31,287 bases of DNA from the NCBI GenBank assembly GCA_045592625.1, contig JAZNVC010000021.1:1-31287 (forward strand). The letters are read 5' to 3'. The notes beneath the pieces were generated by a model. The model saw only the letters and a list, made by a program, of their open reading frames with translations, had not been told where the DNA came from and did no database searches. The translations under genes and the position numbers were made by a program. The number at the start of each line of letters is the position of its first letter. The first letter of the stretch is position 1. Source of the stretch: SIG607 sp045592625. Lineage in GTDB: Bacteria; Bacillota; Clostridia; Oscillospirales; Acutalibacteraceae. Positions 16,623 to 25,444 of this stretch are shown here, one piece after another.

Positions 16623-17696
16623 TCAATGATACTGAAAATAAAAACGGAAATTACTAAAGGCACCGCTTTTAATTCGATATGCAAAAATAGCTATTGCAAT
16701 AAGACCTACAACTATTTTTGTAATTGTTCGCTCGCGTTCATTAAGTTTATTTATTGCATTCGGAAGCAAAATAATTACAAACAAGAAGAAAAAGTAACTT
16801 ACTCTTTCCATCATCTGATTAGTAACAAATCGTGCAATATAAATTTCTGCTCCCGCAAGGGTTGCATATAAGCTGTTTTTATCCGATTGTTCTTTAAACT
16901 TTGAAAAAACAAATATCGCAAAAGCAATTGAAAGAAAATAAATCAGAATTGTTGTTATACCGCCAGAATCAAAGGTTTCTTTCCCTGAATAATTTTCTCC
17001 GGTAATTTCGTCATAAAGAGAAATAAATCTTGAAATAAAGGCAAAAAATACTGTAGATGCCACAAAATATAAAATCAAACTTTTTTTATTTTTAAGAAAA
17101 TTGAAAAAATATGCTACTAAAAAAACAAATGCTGTTTTATGGAAAAGCATAGCTATTAAAACGACTATTAAAAACGGTATAAGTTTTTTCTTTTTAACAT
17201 ATTCATACGCCAACAGACATATACACATTGCCATAGACTGACGCATTCCGTTCATCATAAAGGTAAAAGAGCCAAGAGTCAGGAAAGCAAGAATTGAAAA
17301 CGCAACGTCCTGCGAATTTTTGTATATAAAATAGCAAACACAAAAAATCATAAATGAGGATACTAAAAGGAGGAATATCTGAGGATTAGTAGTAATTCTT
17401 GATATAATCCACATAGTAAAATAAAATCCGCCCTCAGAAAAAAGCCAACCGTTATCCAAAAGGTTTCTATTGGCATAATCTCTAAAACTATCTACGTATT
17501 GCATATTTTCAAAAGCGCGAACGTACATTTCAGTATCTCGACTACCTACACCAATTGGTGCGCGCAAACCCATTACGACAGCAATGGCAATACCTACAAT
17601 AATAAGATATAATATTTTTTCTTTAGAATAGTCCTGCTTCTTTATTAGGGACCCTAAAAAAACAGTAAAAACTGTTAATGAAAGCAAAATGAACAT
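16623..17696 (-). CDS. EpsG-family polysaccharide polymerase (Wzy role)
   Basis: A 357-residue membrane protein with about 10 hydrophobic segments. The EpsG-type core is visible: GLRAPIGVGSRDTEMYVRAF near the N-terminus, then NGMRQSMAMCICLLAYEYV and AMLFHKTAFVFLVAYFF, where the conserved Arg and His sit at membrane edges. It is inferred to polymerise flipped repeat units outside the membrane. GGTGG lies eight bases before the ATG. The segment is noticeably AT-rich, as Wzy genes usually are. Confidence 0.82.
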   Translation of the reverse strand: MFILLSLTVFTVFLGSLIKKQDYSKEKILYLIIVGIAIAVVMGLRAPIGVGSRDTEMYVRAFENMQYVDSFRDYANRNLLDNGWLFSEGGFYFTMWIISRITTNPQIFLLLVSSFMIFCVCYFIYKNSQDVAFSILAFLTLGSFTFMMNGMRQSMAMCICLLAYEYVKKKKLIPFLIVVLIAMLFHKTAFVFLVAYFFNFLKNKKSLILYFVASTVFFAFISRFISLYDEITGENYSGKETFDSGGITTILIYFLSIAFAIFVFSKFKEQSDKNSLYATLAGAEIYIARFVTNQMMERVSYFFFLFVIILLPNAINKLNERERTITKIVVGLIAIAIFAYRIKSGAFSNFRFYFQYH

Positions 17697-17746
17697 TAAT
17701 TTACCACCAAGCTAAGTTATTTTAATTTCTCTATTTAAATCTTTTC

Positions 17747-18823
17747 CTACTTTCCAAAAACCTCATCTAATATTTTCTTAGTATCTTCACCAAATAGAGG
17801 ACCGTTGTGTATTTGATGAGAATCAAGTTGACCGTCATAGAGGTTTGCCTCAATTAACACAGGTGTTCCGTCTTCCAAAACCGAAACATCCCATGCAACC
17901 ATACGGAAATGAGGCACCATACAGCTTGCTTTTAAAACAAGTTCCTTAACTTTATCAAAAGAAGGCAGTTCGTACCCCTCAAACACTATCTTTGAAGTAG
18001 GATGCTGTTCTAACATTTTACGTTTCTCAGAACAAGCAAATTTTTTAAGTTTTCCGTCCATGGAAACACCGACGGTCATTCCTCCGCTACTACTGTTATC
18101 AACTTTAGTGTCACCAACACCCATTCTTAATATAACAGACAATACCTTCGCGCTTTCCTTTTCAAGTAAAGTTATTAAGCGGATTGTATTAACCGAAGCA
18201 GGATTGATTTTTGCTAATACTTCGTGCTGAGTAATCCCTCTTTGAATAGCAATATCTCCGATAAAACCTTTGATTTCATCTTCGAGTTGCTCTAGATTAA
18301 GACCTTGACAGTTAAGGTATTTAACACCGTGCCCTCCTCCGCTATCGGTAGCTCGTTTGATAAATACTTCTTTTTCCTTTTGCAAGACTGAGTAAACGTC
18401 TTTCAAGCCTTCGTACACAATTTTGTCGTCTATGTGCCAAAATCCATTCATTCGGTATGCAACAAGTTTAGGTTGAGCAACACCCGAAAACATCTTTTGA
18501 TAATAGCATTTATTATCAAGTGCCTTAGCGAGCCTGTAATTATTAAAATAAGGTTGAACATAATTGTAATAAATTTCGTCGGGAATATATTCTTTATAAA
18601 ATTCACCGTTTTTCTCGGTATAGAAATTGTGATATAAATTAGGCACTGACTTATATTGGTTCCAAAAAGACTTTATCTCTTTCTCCATAGCTTTTGTCAA
18701 AACATATTTGTCGCTTTGTGCTTTTTTAAGTTTTTCTACAAGGCGTTTCATATGCAAACGCCTTATTGTGCCGAATATTTCCTCGTAAGAATTTCTAAAA
18801 TTCAAAATTGCTCTTTTGCCCAT
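17747..18823 (-). CDS. Sugar-transfer-associated ATP-grasp protein
   Basis: A 358-residue protein of the ATP-grasp type found in polysaccharide loci (ATPgrasp_ST family). Visible are KEVFIKRATDSGGGHGVKYL (ATP-binding Lys and Gly-rich loop, about residues 150-170), NTIRLITLL, RMGVGD, and a C-terminal AWDVSVLEDGTPVLIEANLY with Asp and Glu-x-Asn as metal ligands. ATP-grasp enzymes join a carboxylate to an amine, thiol or hydroxyl through an acyl phosphate; here the acceptor could be an amino sugar or an acid substituent, but no member function is firmly known to me. AAAGAGGA fixes the start. Confidence 0.82.
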   Translation of the reverse strand: MGKRAILNFRNSYEEIFGTIRRLHMKRLVEKLKKAQSDKYVLTKAMEKEIKSFWNQYKSVPNLYHNFYTEKNGEFYKEYIPDEIYYNYVQPYFNNYRLAKALDNKCYYQKMFSGVAQPKLVAYRMNGFWHIDDKIVYEGLKDVYSVLQKEKEVFIKRATDSGGGHGVKYLNCQGLNLEQLEDEIKGFIGDIAIQRGITQHEVLAKINPASVNTIRLITLLEKESAKVLSVILRMGVGDTKVDNSSSGGMTVGVSMDGKLKKFACSEKRKMLEQHPTSKIVFEGYELPSFDKVKELVLKASCMVPHFRMVAWDVSVLEDGTPVLIEANLYDGQLDSHQIHNGPLFGEDTKKILDEVFGK

Positions 18824-18869
18824 ATTTATTCCTCTTTCCTATTTAGGAAGTTTTTCATTTCATCAAGTT

Positions 18870-19781
18870 CTATCGTATCTTGTGATATATCTTTTTAAGA
18901 ACTTTTTTTGTTTGTTGCTTTATATACATTTTTAAAGCACGGGATGCGGGAACTGCTATTCCGTTTTCCTTGAGATAAGCCTTGATTTTAGGAGTTATTT
19001 CCTTTCTTGTGGAAAAAGCAAATACATAAAGCTCCTGCATAAAATATGGTTCTTTATCTCGGAGCATTTCAAAAAGCTCCTCAACCGTTTTGATAGCTTC
19101 GATTCTATGAAGTTCTTTTTGTTTTACGGTAACCTGTCCACTGTGAACACGATTTTTAACAAGTTCAGCAGAATCAATATGCACACAAAAGCCCTCTGCC
19201 GCAACCTTTAGCCAAAGATTCCAATCAAGCACAAACCGCATATCTTCTCTGAAATACAGTCCTTTTTCAAAAACTGCTTTTGGAATTAAAAGTCCGCATC
19301 CGTTAAGACACTTTTTAAAAAGAAGATACGAGAAAAATTCTTTTGCACTAAGGTCAGCCTCGATTTTGAGTGAAGGATGAGCCATAGTCCTGCCGTCCTT
19401 GTCAATAAGCCCTCCGCTATTGCTTATGATGGTGTTTTTATCAAGTGCAAATTTCTCAATTAGGTCTATCTGGTAGGACAACTTATTTGAAAGATAAAGA
19501 TCATCATGTGAAAGCCAGGAAATATATTCTCCCTTTGCCGCCCTTATTCCAAAATTGAGAGCAGATGAACAACCGCCATTTTCCTTTTCAAGATAAATAA
19601 TGCTATCAGAATATTTAAGGCAGATTTCTCTACCAGCTCCATTATCTGTAGAGCCATCGTTTACAACAATTATCTCTTTATTAGGATAGTCCTGAGCTAT
19701 GGCACATTTTAATGCTTCTTCAACATAGTTTGCACCATTATAAAGCGGTATTATTATTGAAACCAGTGGCTTATCGGACAT
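18870..19781 (-). CDS. GT2 family glycosyltransferase
   Basis: A GT-A inverting transferase of 303 residues from the chosen ATG: PLVSIIIPLYNGANYVEEAL, IVVNDGSTDNG, and the metal/nucleotide-binding SWLSHDDLYL near residue 90. The start at 19781 is preferred over an upstream in-frame ATG at 19817 because AGGGGATG precedes it and it leaves a 4-base gap to the stop of the previous GT2 gene instead of a 32-base overlap. Acts in the cytoplasm on the lipid-linked repeat; donor unknown. Confidence 0.88.
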   Translation of the reverse strand: MSDKPLVSIIIPLYNGANYVEEALKCAIAQDYPNKEIIVVNDGSTDNGAGREICLKYSDSIIYLEKENGGCSSALNFGIRAAKGEYISWLSHDDLYLSNKLSYQIDLIEKFALDKNTIISNSGGLIDKDGRTMAHPSLKIEADLSAKEFFSYLLFKKCLNGCGLLIPKAVFEKGLYFREDMRFVLDWNLWLKVAAEGFCVHIDSAELVKNRVHSGQVTVKQKELHRIEAIKTVEELFEMLRDKEPYFMQELYVFAFSTRKEITPKIKAYLKENGIAVPASRALKMYIKQQTKKVLKKIYHKIR

Positions 19782-19785
19782 TTTT

Positions 19786-20832
19786 TCATCCCCTTTTTTG
19801 AATAAATCGTATTGCACAGGTCATTGCAAATACAAAAGGTGTCATTCTATGTTTTACAAAAAAGTAGTACATCTTCCATTTAACCGGAAAATATTTAAGT
19901 GTTAATTTTTTGTATGAGTTTCTATGAAGAGTATTATTTAAAACCGTTTTAACTTCTTTGTATTTACCCTTAAAATTCAAGTCCGATTTTAAAGTATTTA
20001 AACACATTTCCATTGTACTTAAAGCAATACGGTTATTAAAAGCCTCATAAACATCTTCACGATTAAGTACATTTACCATAGTCTTAAGCTTTGAAAACAT
20101 TATTAGTTGACGTTTTAAAAAGTCTTGCCGATAGTTTGATGTTGCAGAAGAAGCGTTATATTTTCTGTAATGGTAAAAACACTTATCGATAAATCTGAAA
20201 CGTTCAGCATACATCAAAAAGTTTATATTAAAAAGTCCGTCCGAAAAGGTTGCTATTTCTCGTATATTTACAAAACGGATATTATTTTCTACAATAATGC
20301 TCTTTTTATATGCCGCAAAGCAAACCGAAGCCAAAAAATTCATATTTTCGGGAGTAGCCAGTTCTTCTTTTATTAATCCTATAGCCTGACGGCACACCTT
20401 TTTACAGTCGTCTTCTGCCATTAACCCTTCACTTAAAAGAGTGTTTGGTTTTTTTGATGAATGGTCAAGAAATTCCCTCACATAGTTAAAACGGACTACA
20501 TCTAAATCTTCATCTACTATAGCACTAACAAGTTGCTCAACCGTGTCGATATCGAACCAATCGTCAGGATCAATAAACATCAAAAAATCTCCTTGAGACT
20601 GTTCAATGCCAAGATTTCTGGCAGTATGTGTTCCTCCGTTTTCTTTATGGAACACCCGAATCCTTGCATCCTTTTCGGCGAATTCATCACACAAAGACGA
20701 AGAAGAATCGGTTGAGCCGTCATTCACAAGAAGTATTTCAATGTTTTTATAAGATTGATTTATAAGTGATTCAACGCTGTCTCTAAGATATTCCTCTGCG
20801 TTATATACCGGCATAATTATACTTACAAGCAT
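19786..20832 (-). CDS. GT2 family glycosyltransferase
   Basis: A 348-residue GT-A transferase starting MLVSIIMPVYNAEEYLRDSV, with LLVNDGSTDSS and the FLMFIDPDDWFD motif near residues 88-99. The C-terminal half resembles the CpsJ/EpsJ type. TAGGAGA lies just before the ATG. It abuts the GT4 gene upstream (1-base gap) and the GT2 gene downstream, which suggests these three act in succession on one repeat unit. Confidence 0.88.
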   Translation of the reverse strand: MLVSIIMPVYNAEEYLRDSVESLINQSYKNIEILLVNDGSTDSSSSLCDEFAEKDARIRVFHKENGGTHTARNLGIEQSQGDFLMFIDPDDWFDIDTVEQLVSAIVDEDLDVVRFNYVREFLDHSSKKPNTLLSEGLMAEDDCKKVCRQAIGLIKEELATPENMNFLASVCFAAYKKSIIVENNIRFVNIREIATFSDGLFNINFLMYAERFRFIDKCFYHYRKYNASSATSNYRQDFLKRQLIMFSKLKTMVNVLNREDVYEAFNNRIALSTMEMCLNTLKSDLNFKGKYKEVKTVLNNTLHRNSYKKLTLKYFPVKWKMYYFFVKHRMTPFVFAMTCAIRFIQKRG

Positions 20833-20833
20833 T

Positions 20834-21955
20834 CTAATCTCCTAAAGTTTCCTTATATATCTTCATAATTGCAGCAACTGACTCTTCGAGCGAAAACTGC
20901 TTAGCGATTTCTGCACAGTTTTTTGAAAGGTTACTCCATAGTTCATCATCAGAAAATATGTGTTCAATATGCTGTGCCATTGTTGCATAATCGGTGGGAT
21001 TACATTTAAATCCGGTTACTTCATCGATAGAATAATCGTTTATACCGTGACGATTTGAAGATACAAGCGGAAGACCGCAAGACATCGCCTCAATAGCAGC
21101 CATTCCAAGTCCCTCACGGTACGACGGAAGAAGAAATAGTTTTGACTGACGGAAAATTGCAGGTAAATCTCTTCTATATCCCAGAAAATGCACACGGTTC
21201 TCAACACCGCATTCTTTTGAAAAATCAATAAGTTCGTTTAAAAGGGGACCATTACCCGCAATGCAATAATGTATTTCTTTATTTTTCAAAACAGAGAGAG
21301 CTTTTATGCCAGTCTTATGATTTTTGTTTGCGTTAAGTTCACCTACCGAAAGTATTACCGGAGCATCTTTAGGTATAGAAAAGTCAGACCTAAAATCTGT
21401 AGCACCTTCAGTTTTAAACTGGGAAAGGTTAACTCCAACTCCGGGTATGCGATAGGTCGCCTTGGCTTTAAACTTGGATTTTGCAAGTTTAAAATCCATT
21501 TTATTAATTAAAACCAACACGTCGGTAAAGCGAGAAAGAAACTTTTCTATTGGGTACCACAAAAGCCAGTTAAGGCGAGAGCCTCCCTCAAAAAAATGAA
21601 ATCCGTGAGCTTCATAAATAACCTTTAGCCCGTTTTTGCGAAGTTTTCTACAAGCCCATCTTGTTAGAACTCCGCCAACCGGAGTGTTACAATGCACAAT
21701 ATCGTATTTTTCTTTTATTATTAAATTTTTAAGTTCACGATATGCCTTTATATTTTTTGGGCTGAACGGACTTCTTTGAAAAGAAACTTCAAAAATATGA
21801 TCCGGCTCAGATAAAGTAAGATTTTTTTTAAGATGCAAATTATTATGAGCCGCCACGTCAACCATAATTCCTTGTTCTTTTAATGCAAGGATAGTGGGTT
21901 TGTGGAATTGTGCTATATGGCTTTGTACGGTTGCAACCAACAAAACTTTTTTCAT
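20834..21955 (-). CDS. GT4 family glycosyltransferase (EpsD/CapM-like)
   Basis: A 373-residue GT-B protein: KKVLLVATVQSHIAQFHKP, DIVHCNTPVGGVLTRW, then YEAHGFHFFEGGSRLNWLLW, a segment typical of EpsD/CapM-type enzymes that add the second sugar to the polyprenyl-diphospho-sugar primer (family inference). The donor domain has ILSVGELNANKNH and EGLGMAAIE (E-x7-E). The ATG overlaps the stop of the dehydrogenase gene as TAATG. Position close to the initiating transferase fits an early role in repeat assembly. Confidence 0.87.
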   Translation of the reverse strand: MKKVLLVATVQSHIAQFHKPTILALKEQGIMVDVAAHNNLHLKKNLTLSEPDHIFEVSFQRSPFSPKNIKAYRELKNLIIKEKYDIVHCNTPVGGVLTRWACRKLRKNGLKVIYEAHGFHFFEGGSRLNWLLWYPIEKFLSRFTDVLVLINKMDFKLAKSKFKAKATYRIPGVGVNLSQFKTEGATDFRSDFSIPKDAPVILSVGELNANKNHKTGIKALSVLKNKEIHYCIAGNGPLLNELIDFSKECGVENRVHFLGYRRDLPAIFRQSKLFLLPSYREGLGMAAIEAMSCGLPLVSSNRHGINDYSIDEVTGFKCNPTDYATMAQHIEHIFSDDELWSNLSKNCAEIAKQFSLEESVAAIMKIYKETLGD

Positions 21956-22863
21956 TAGTCATTTTCCCCTAATCTTGATAAAGTTTTATATATGCATTGA
22001 GTAATTCTTTCCTTATTACCCTCTCCCACAAAGCTGTTGTGAGGGGTAATAATAACATTTTTCATATCCCAAAGAGGACTGTTTTCCTCAAGCGGTTCTT
22101 CTTCAAAAACGTCAAGCACTGCACCGCCCAAATTATTTTGCAAAGCATTTTTAAGAGCAACAGTATCAACTATTGCACCACGTGCAATATTAACAAGCAC
22201 TGCACCTTTTTTCATTTTTGCAAACATATCACTATTAAACAAACCTTTTGTTTGCTCTGTTAAAGGCAACGTCAATACCACAATATCCGATTTGCTTATA
22301 AACGTTTCAATTTCCTCAATAGGAATAATAGATTCAAAAAAGTCGTTTTTGTACTGTTTTACATCCACTCCGATAACACTGCAACCAAAACCGCAAAAAC
22401 GTTTGGCACATTCTTGTCCTACGCTCCCACAACCTACAATGCAGACGGTTTTTCCGTAAAGTTCAAGTAATTCAAGATGTTTTTTCCACTTATGTTCTTT
22501 TTGATTTTGGCAAAAAAATCTGCTTTGCTTATAAAGATGTAATACTCCACTAAGTGCAAATTCAGCCATTGGGATGCTATATACACCACGTGCATTAAAA
22601 ATTTTTATTTTGTGTTTTTCAACATAATCCATCGGGACTCTGTCATAACCCGCACTGGTCAGTTGAATAAACATGAGGTTTTTAAACTGTTCTATGGGAT
22701 GATGAAGAAACAATCCGTTGCAAACAACACCTTCAACCCACTCTGCTTCGCAGGGCAAAGAAGAATTTTCGTATTGCATAAAAGCAACGTCATGCCCAAG
22801 CGTCCTTAATTCGTTAAGTTGTTTTTCCGACCAAGCATATGCTCCCGTCACAAGTAAATTCAT
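21955..22863 (-). CDS. D-isomer-specific 2-hydroxyacid dehydrogenase
   Basis: A 302-residue NAD(P)-dependent reductase of 2-keto acids. The Rossmann loop VGCGSVGQE lies near residues 143-151; catalytic Arg is in NIARGAIVD, Glu in DVFEEEPL and His in TPHNSFVG, so the triad is complete. The protein is slightly shorter than the usual 310-330 residues. It has TGAGGA before the ATG and follows the aldolase gene by 9 bases. Placed second or third in a capsule operon, it more likely makes a hydroxyacid building block or substituent than serves central metabolism; the substrate is unknown. Confidence 0.88.
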   Translation of the reverse strand: MNLLVTGAYAWSEKQLNELRTLGHDVAFMQYENSSLPCEAEWVEGVVCNGLFLHHPIEQFKNLMFIQLTSAGYDRVPMDYVEKHKIKIFNARGVYSIPMAEFALSGVLHLYKQSRFFCQNQKEHKWKKHLELLELYGKTVCIVGCGSVGQECAKRFCGFGCSVIGVDVKQYKNDFFESIIPIEEIETFISKSDIVVLTLPLTEQTKGLFNSDMFAKMKKGAVLVNIARGAIVDTVALKNALQNNLGGAVLDVFEEEPLEENSPLWDMKNVIITPHNSFVGEGNKERITQCIYKTLSRLGEND

Positions 22864-22872
22864 TTTAATTCC

Positions 22873-23700
22873 TCATTCAACAATCTTTTTTATAGCCTTA
22901 TCTAAAGACAATTTATTATCAGTCAGAGAATATTTATTATTTTCACATTCAATTTCGAAATCACGAATTTCTCGCATTCCGTTTGCGAATATTGCTTGCA
23001 CGGTATTTATGTCATCAATAATATCGGAATTGCAAAAACTTCGGGATAAAATCGCACAAGTTGAACCTAATCTATAATGTTCTTTAATAATCATTTCAGC
23101 AGGGATAGCACCCTTGCCAATAGATGCAATTCCGCCGAATCCAAATGTACGTCGGTTTTTTCTGAACTTTTCACAAAGTTTATCAACAGTTCCATCTAAT
23201 AAAAGTTGGAACATAAATTTCATTCCGTAACCAAGGCTCAAATCATTTAGTCCTATATGAATATAATCCACTCCGTCAACCATCAGTATATCGTCAATAA
23301 TTTCTACCGATTCGGGAGTTTCGAGCAAAATCATTGTTTTGACTCTGCCGTCAACAGCCTTTATAAAACGCTTAACTTCTGCTGTGGTTTTAAAATACGG
23401 AAGCATAATTATATCAGCACCGTTTTTTATAGCGGTATTTATTTCTTCTTCAGAAGAACAGTATTGCTCTGATGAATCGTGAATGGGATTAACACGGACA
23501 AGAAGTTCTGCTTCGGTAATAACCTCTGAAATTTTTTTAACGTCGTCAAGCGAGTGTTTAGACTGCACCGTATCCATTCCGCCTTGACGGTCACTTTTGC
23601 CGATATACTCAAGGTCAACAAATATTCTGTCAACTCCTGATTTTTCGGCAATTAGTGCAACTTCAGGACGGTTAGTTATATACATAAGTTTTAAAGCCAT
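22873..23700 (-). CDS. HpcH/HpaI aldolase/citrate lyase family protein
   Basis: A 275-residue class II pyruvate-aldolase barrel. Seen are DRIFVDLEY, the metal-ligand segment ILLETPESVEII, NGADIIMLPYF and a HIGLNDLSLGYG loop. Family members reversibly join pyruvate, or another 2-keto acid, to an aldehyde; some are lyases of CoA esters. Its start is the base next to the stop of the initiating transferase (ATG at 23700), so it is coupled. With the adjoining hydroxyacid dehydrogenase it could form and reduce a 2-keto acid destined for the polymer, an inference from context only. Confidence 0.82.
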   Translation of the reverse strand: MALKLMYITNRPEVALIAEKSGVDRIFVDLEYIGKSDRQGGMDTVQSKHSLDDVKKISEVITEAELLVRVNPIHDSSEQYCSSEEEINTAIKNGADIIMLPYFKTTAEVKRFIKAVDGRVKTMILLETPESVEIIDDILMVDGVDYIHIGLNDLSLGYGMKFMFQLLLDGTVDKLCEKFRKNRRTFGFGGIASIGKGAIPAEMIIKEHYRLGSTCAILSRSFCNSDIIDDINTVQAIFANGMREIRDFEIECENNKYSLTDNKLSLDKAIKKIVE

Positions 23701-24341
23701 TATTTATTTACCGTCTCTTTCTCTACTGCATTTTCTGCCTTCGCAACCGTTACACCTTTATTTTCGTTATCGGCATTTGAAACCACTTTCCAAACTGTCA
23801 GCCATATTATTTTTAAGTCCAGCCAAAAGGATACATTCTCCGCATACCAAACATTAAGTTCTATACGTTTGTTCCATTCAACAGTTTTTCTTCCGTTAAT
23901 CTGTGCCCAACCTGTTATACCAGGACGAACATCAAACATTTTCATCTGTTCTTTTGTATATTCAGAAACAGGCCACGGATGATATGTAAGTGGAGGACGC
24001 GGACCTATAAAACTCATTTCGCCTTTAAAAATATTTATGAGTTGCGGCAATTCGTCAATACTGGTTGCACGAAGTATTTTTCCAACAGCAGTTACTCTGT
24101 CATCGCCTTTTTCCGAATAAACACCGCTGCCCATTTTTTCTGCACCTATGCACATAGAACGAAACTTTAAGATTTTGTAAACCTTTCCGTTCAGCCCCAA
24201 GCGTTCTTGCTTAAAAATAACCGGTCCCGGATCATCAATCTTTATGGCAATAGCCACAATCAACATAGGCAAACAGAGAAGAATAAGAGCCACGCCGGAT
24301 AGTAAAATATCAATCAGTCTTTTTATAACATTTTTATACAC
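23700..24341 (-). CDS. Initiating phosphoglycosyltransferase (sugar transferase)
   Basis: Monotopic phosphoglycosyltransferase of the PglC/WbaP C-domain type; moves a phospho-sugar from a UDP-sugar to undecaprenyl phosphate and so starts the repeat unit. Motifs: VYKNVIKRLIDILLSGVALI re-entrant helix, FKQERLGLNGKVYKILKFRS, the catalytic Asp-Glu in SIDELPQL, GEMSFIGPRP and RPGITGWAQINGRK. GTG at 24341 is chosen because AAGGTGG lies 8 bases upstream and the predicted transcript begins near 24376, which would leave the in-frame ATG at 24368 a leader of only about 8 bases with no ribosome site. That gives 213 residues, a normal size. First gene of the capsule operon. Confidence 0.93.
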   Translation of the reverse strand: MYKNVIKRLIDILLSGVALILLCLPMLIVAIAIKIDDPGPVIFKQERLGLNGKVYKILKFRSMCIGAEKMGSGVYSEKGDDRVTAVGKILRATSIDELPQLINIFKGEMSFIGPRPPLTYHPWPVSEYTKEQMKMFDVRPGITGWAQINGRKTVEWNKRIELNVWYAENVSFWLDLKIIWLTVWKVVSNADNENKGVTVAKAENAVEKETVNK

Positions 24342-24375
24342 TTTAAATCCCACCTTGCCAATATCCATTATGAAT

Positions 24376-24411
24376 CTATTATATTATAATATATATCTGT
24401 CATAAAATCAA
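24376..24411 (-). promoter_or_regulatory. Sigma-A promoter of the capsule operon
   Basis: TTGATT (24406-24411), 17 bases, TATAAT (24383-24388) on the minus strand. Transcription should start near 24376. All 16 genes down to 7091 follow on the same strand with short gaps or overlaps and no clear terminator between them. Confidence 0.78.
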
Positions 24412-24502
24412 GTTTTATATGCTAATAGAATCTTAAAAGAATATTTGCCCTGTAATTGCCTGTTGTTTTTTTAAAAGGGTAGTTATGAAACCAATAAAAA
24501 GC

Positions 24503-24534
24503 AAAAATCACTCTGTAAACACAGAGTGATTTTT
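24503..24534 (-). terminator. Terminator of the nitrilase-family gene (bidirectional)
   Basis: AAAAATCACTCTGT, loop AAAC, ACAGAGTGATTTTT: a long perfect stem with T runs on both strands, beginning at the last base of the upstream stop codon. It insulates the capsule promoter from the gene above. Confidence 0.9.
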
Positions 24535-25331
24535 TATTTGAATATTTCGGGACAAAGTCCGTTATTTATAAAATCATCATTACGCACCAATCCGCAGCCA
24601 AAACCTGCAGAACGCATATATTTATATTCTATATCCACATCCACACTAATACTGCCTACCTCTTTGCCGAGATTAGCAAGTATCTCGCCATTTGGCGACA
24701 CTATCATACTGTTTCCGCCTTTATTTTCGTCATCCATAGAAAAAGAAGAACGGGCAATATAAGCATTAGTGCGAAAAGCCGCCAATTTATTTTGAGCTAA
24801 AATAATATCGGTCCTTTCCCCTCTCTGATAGCCGGGAATAATTATAACATCGGGTTTACGGGACGCAATATATTCTATCTGTTCGTTATAGTAAACATCG
24901 TAACAGGTCATAAAAGCAAAACGTATGCCGTCAAGCTCAACTATACATTCGCCATTTCCCCTCTCAATACCCAAAGAAACCTCGGAGGGCGGCAAATGAA
25001 CCTTGTCATAAACAAAAACTTTTTCACCGTTTTTACCGTAAAGATAGGTGCTGTTTTTAATTTTGCCCTTTCTTTCTTCCAACACGTTAATACAAACGTA
25101 AGCCTTTTTTTCCTTTGCAATTTTACTGCAAAAATCAAGCATTTCTTTTGCTCTATCCAGTGCAGCAAGTTGCTTTTCCTTTTCGCTCAGGCCCCCTGCA
25201 TTTGAATATTCAGGAAGAACTATAAGAGAATCTTCTTCTACCTCATTTAACTTTTCCAATAAAAAGTCAGCTATTACCTTGTCGGGATTTTCCCCTGCAT
25301 AATATTTTGGCTGCACTACTGTAATCTTCAT
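24534..25331 (-). CDS. Carbon-nitrogen hydrolase (nitrilase superfamily)
   Basis: A 265-residue cytoplasmic hydrolase with the full nitrilase triad: Glu in LIVLPEYSNAGG, Lys in VYDKVHLPPSE and Cys in FMTCYDVYYNEQI. The family cleaves amides, N-carbamoyl compounds or nitriles through a thioester; the substrate here cannot be told. Start at the ATG 25331, where TGAGGT lies 5-6 bases upstream; an in-frame TTG four codons earlier overlaps that site. It stands alone between its own promoter, which contains an inverted repeat, and a strong terminator. Confidence 0.87.
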   Translation of the reverse strand: MKITVVQPKYYAGENPDKVIADFLLEKLNEVEEDSLIVLPEYSNAGGLSEKEKQLAALDRAKEMLDFCSKIAKEKKAYVCINVLEERKGKIKNSTYLYGKNGEKVFVYDKVHLPPSEVSLGIERGNGECIVELDGIRFAFMTCYDVYYNEQIEYIASRKPDVIIIPGYQRGERTDIILAQNKLAAFRTNAYIARSSFSMDDENKGGNSMIVSPNGEILANLGKEVGSISVDVDIEYKYMRSAGFGCGLVRNDDFINNGLCPEIFK

Positions 25332-25385
25332 TCTGTACCTCAAATCATTAATTTATCTAATTTCCAACAGTTTTGAAATACAATT

Positions 25386-25421
25386 TTAACTCATTTTAGC
25401 ATAACTTTTAAGTTATTGCAA
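25386..25421 (-). promoter_or_regulatory. Promoter with operator-like inverted repeat, nitrilase gene
   Basis: TTGCAA (25416-25421), 17 bases, TAAAAT (25393-25398) with a TGn extension on the minus strand. The spacer is almost entirely filled by an inverted repeat, ATAACTT (25401-25407) and AAGTTAT (25410-25416), separated by two bases. A repressor bound there would block polymerase. Confidence 0.65.
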
Positions 25422-25444
25422 CAGCATATACGGAATTTTATTAA

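Noticed and set aside
24485..24529. 14-codon plus-strand frame with an AAAGGG site, ending inside a terminator
   Set aside because: Too short, no plus-strand promoter, and half of it is the terminator stem of the nitrilase gene.
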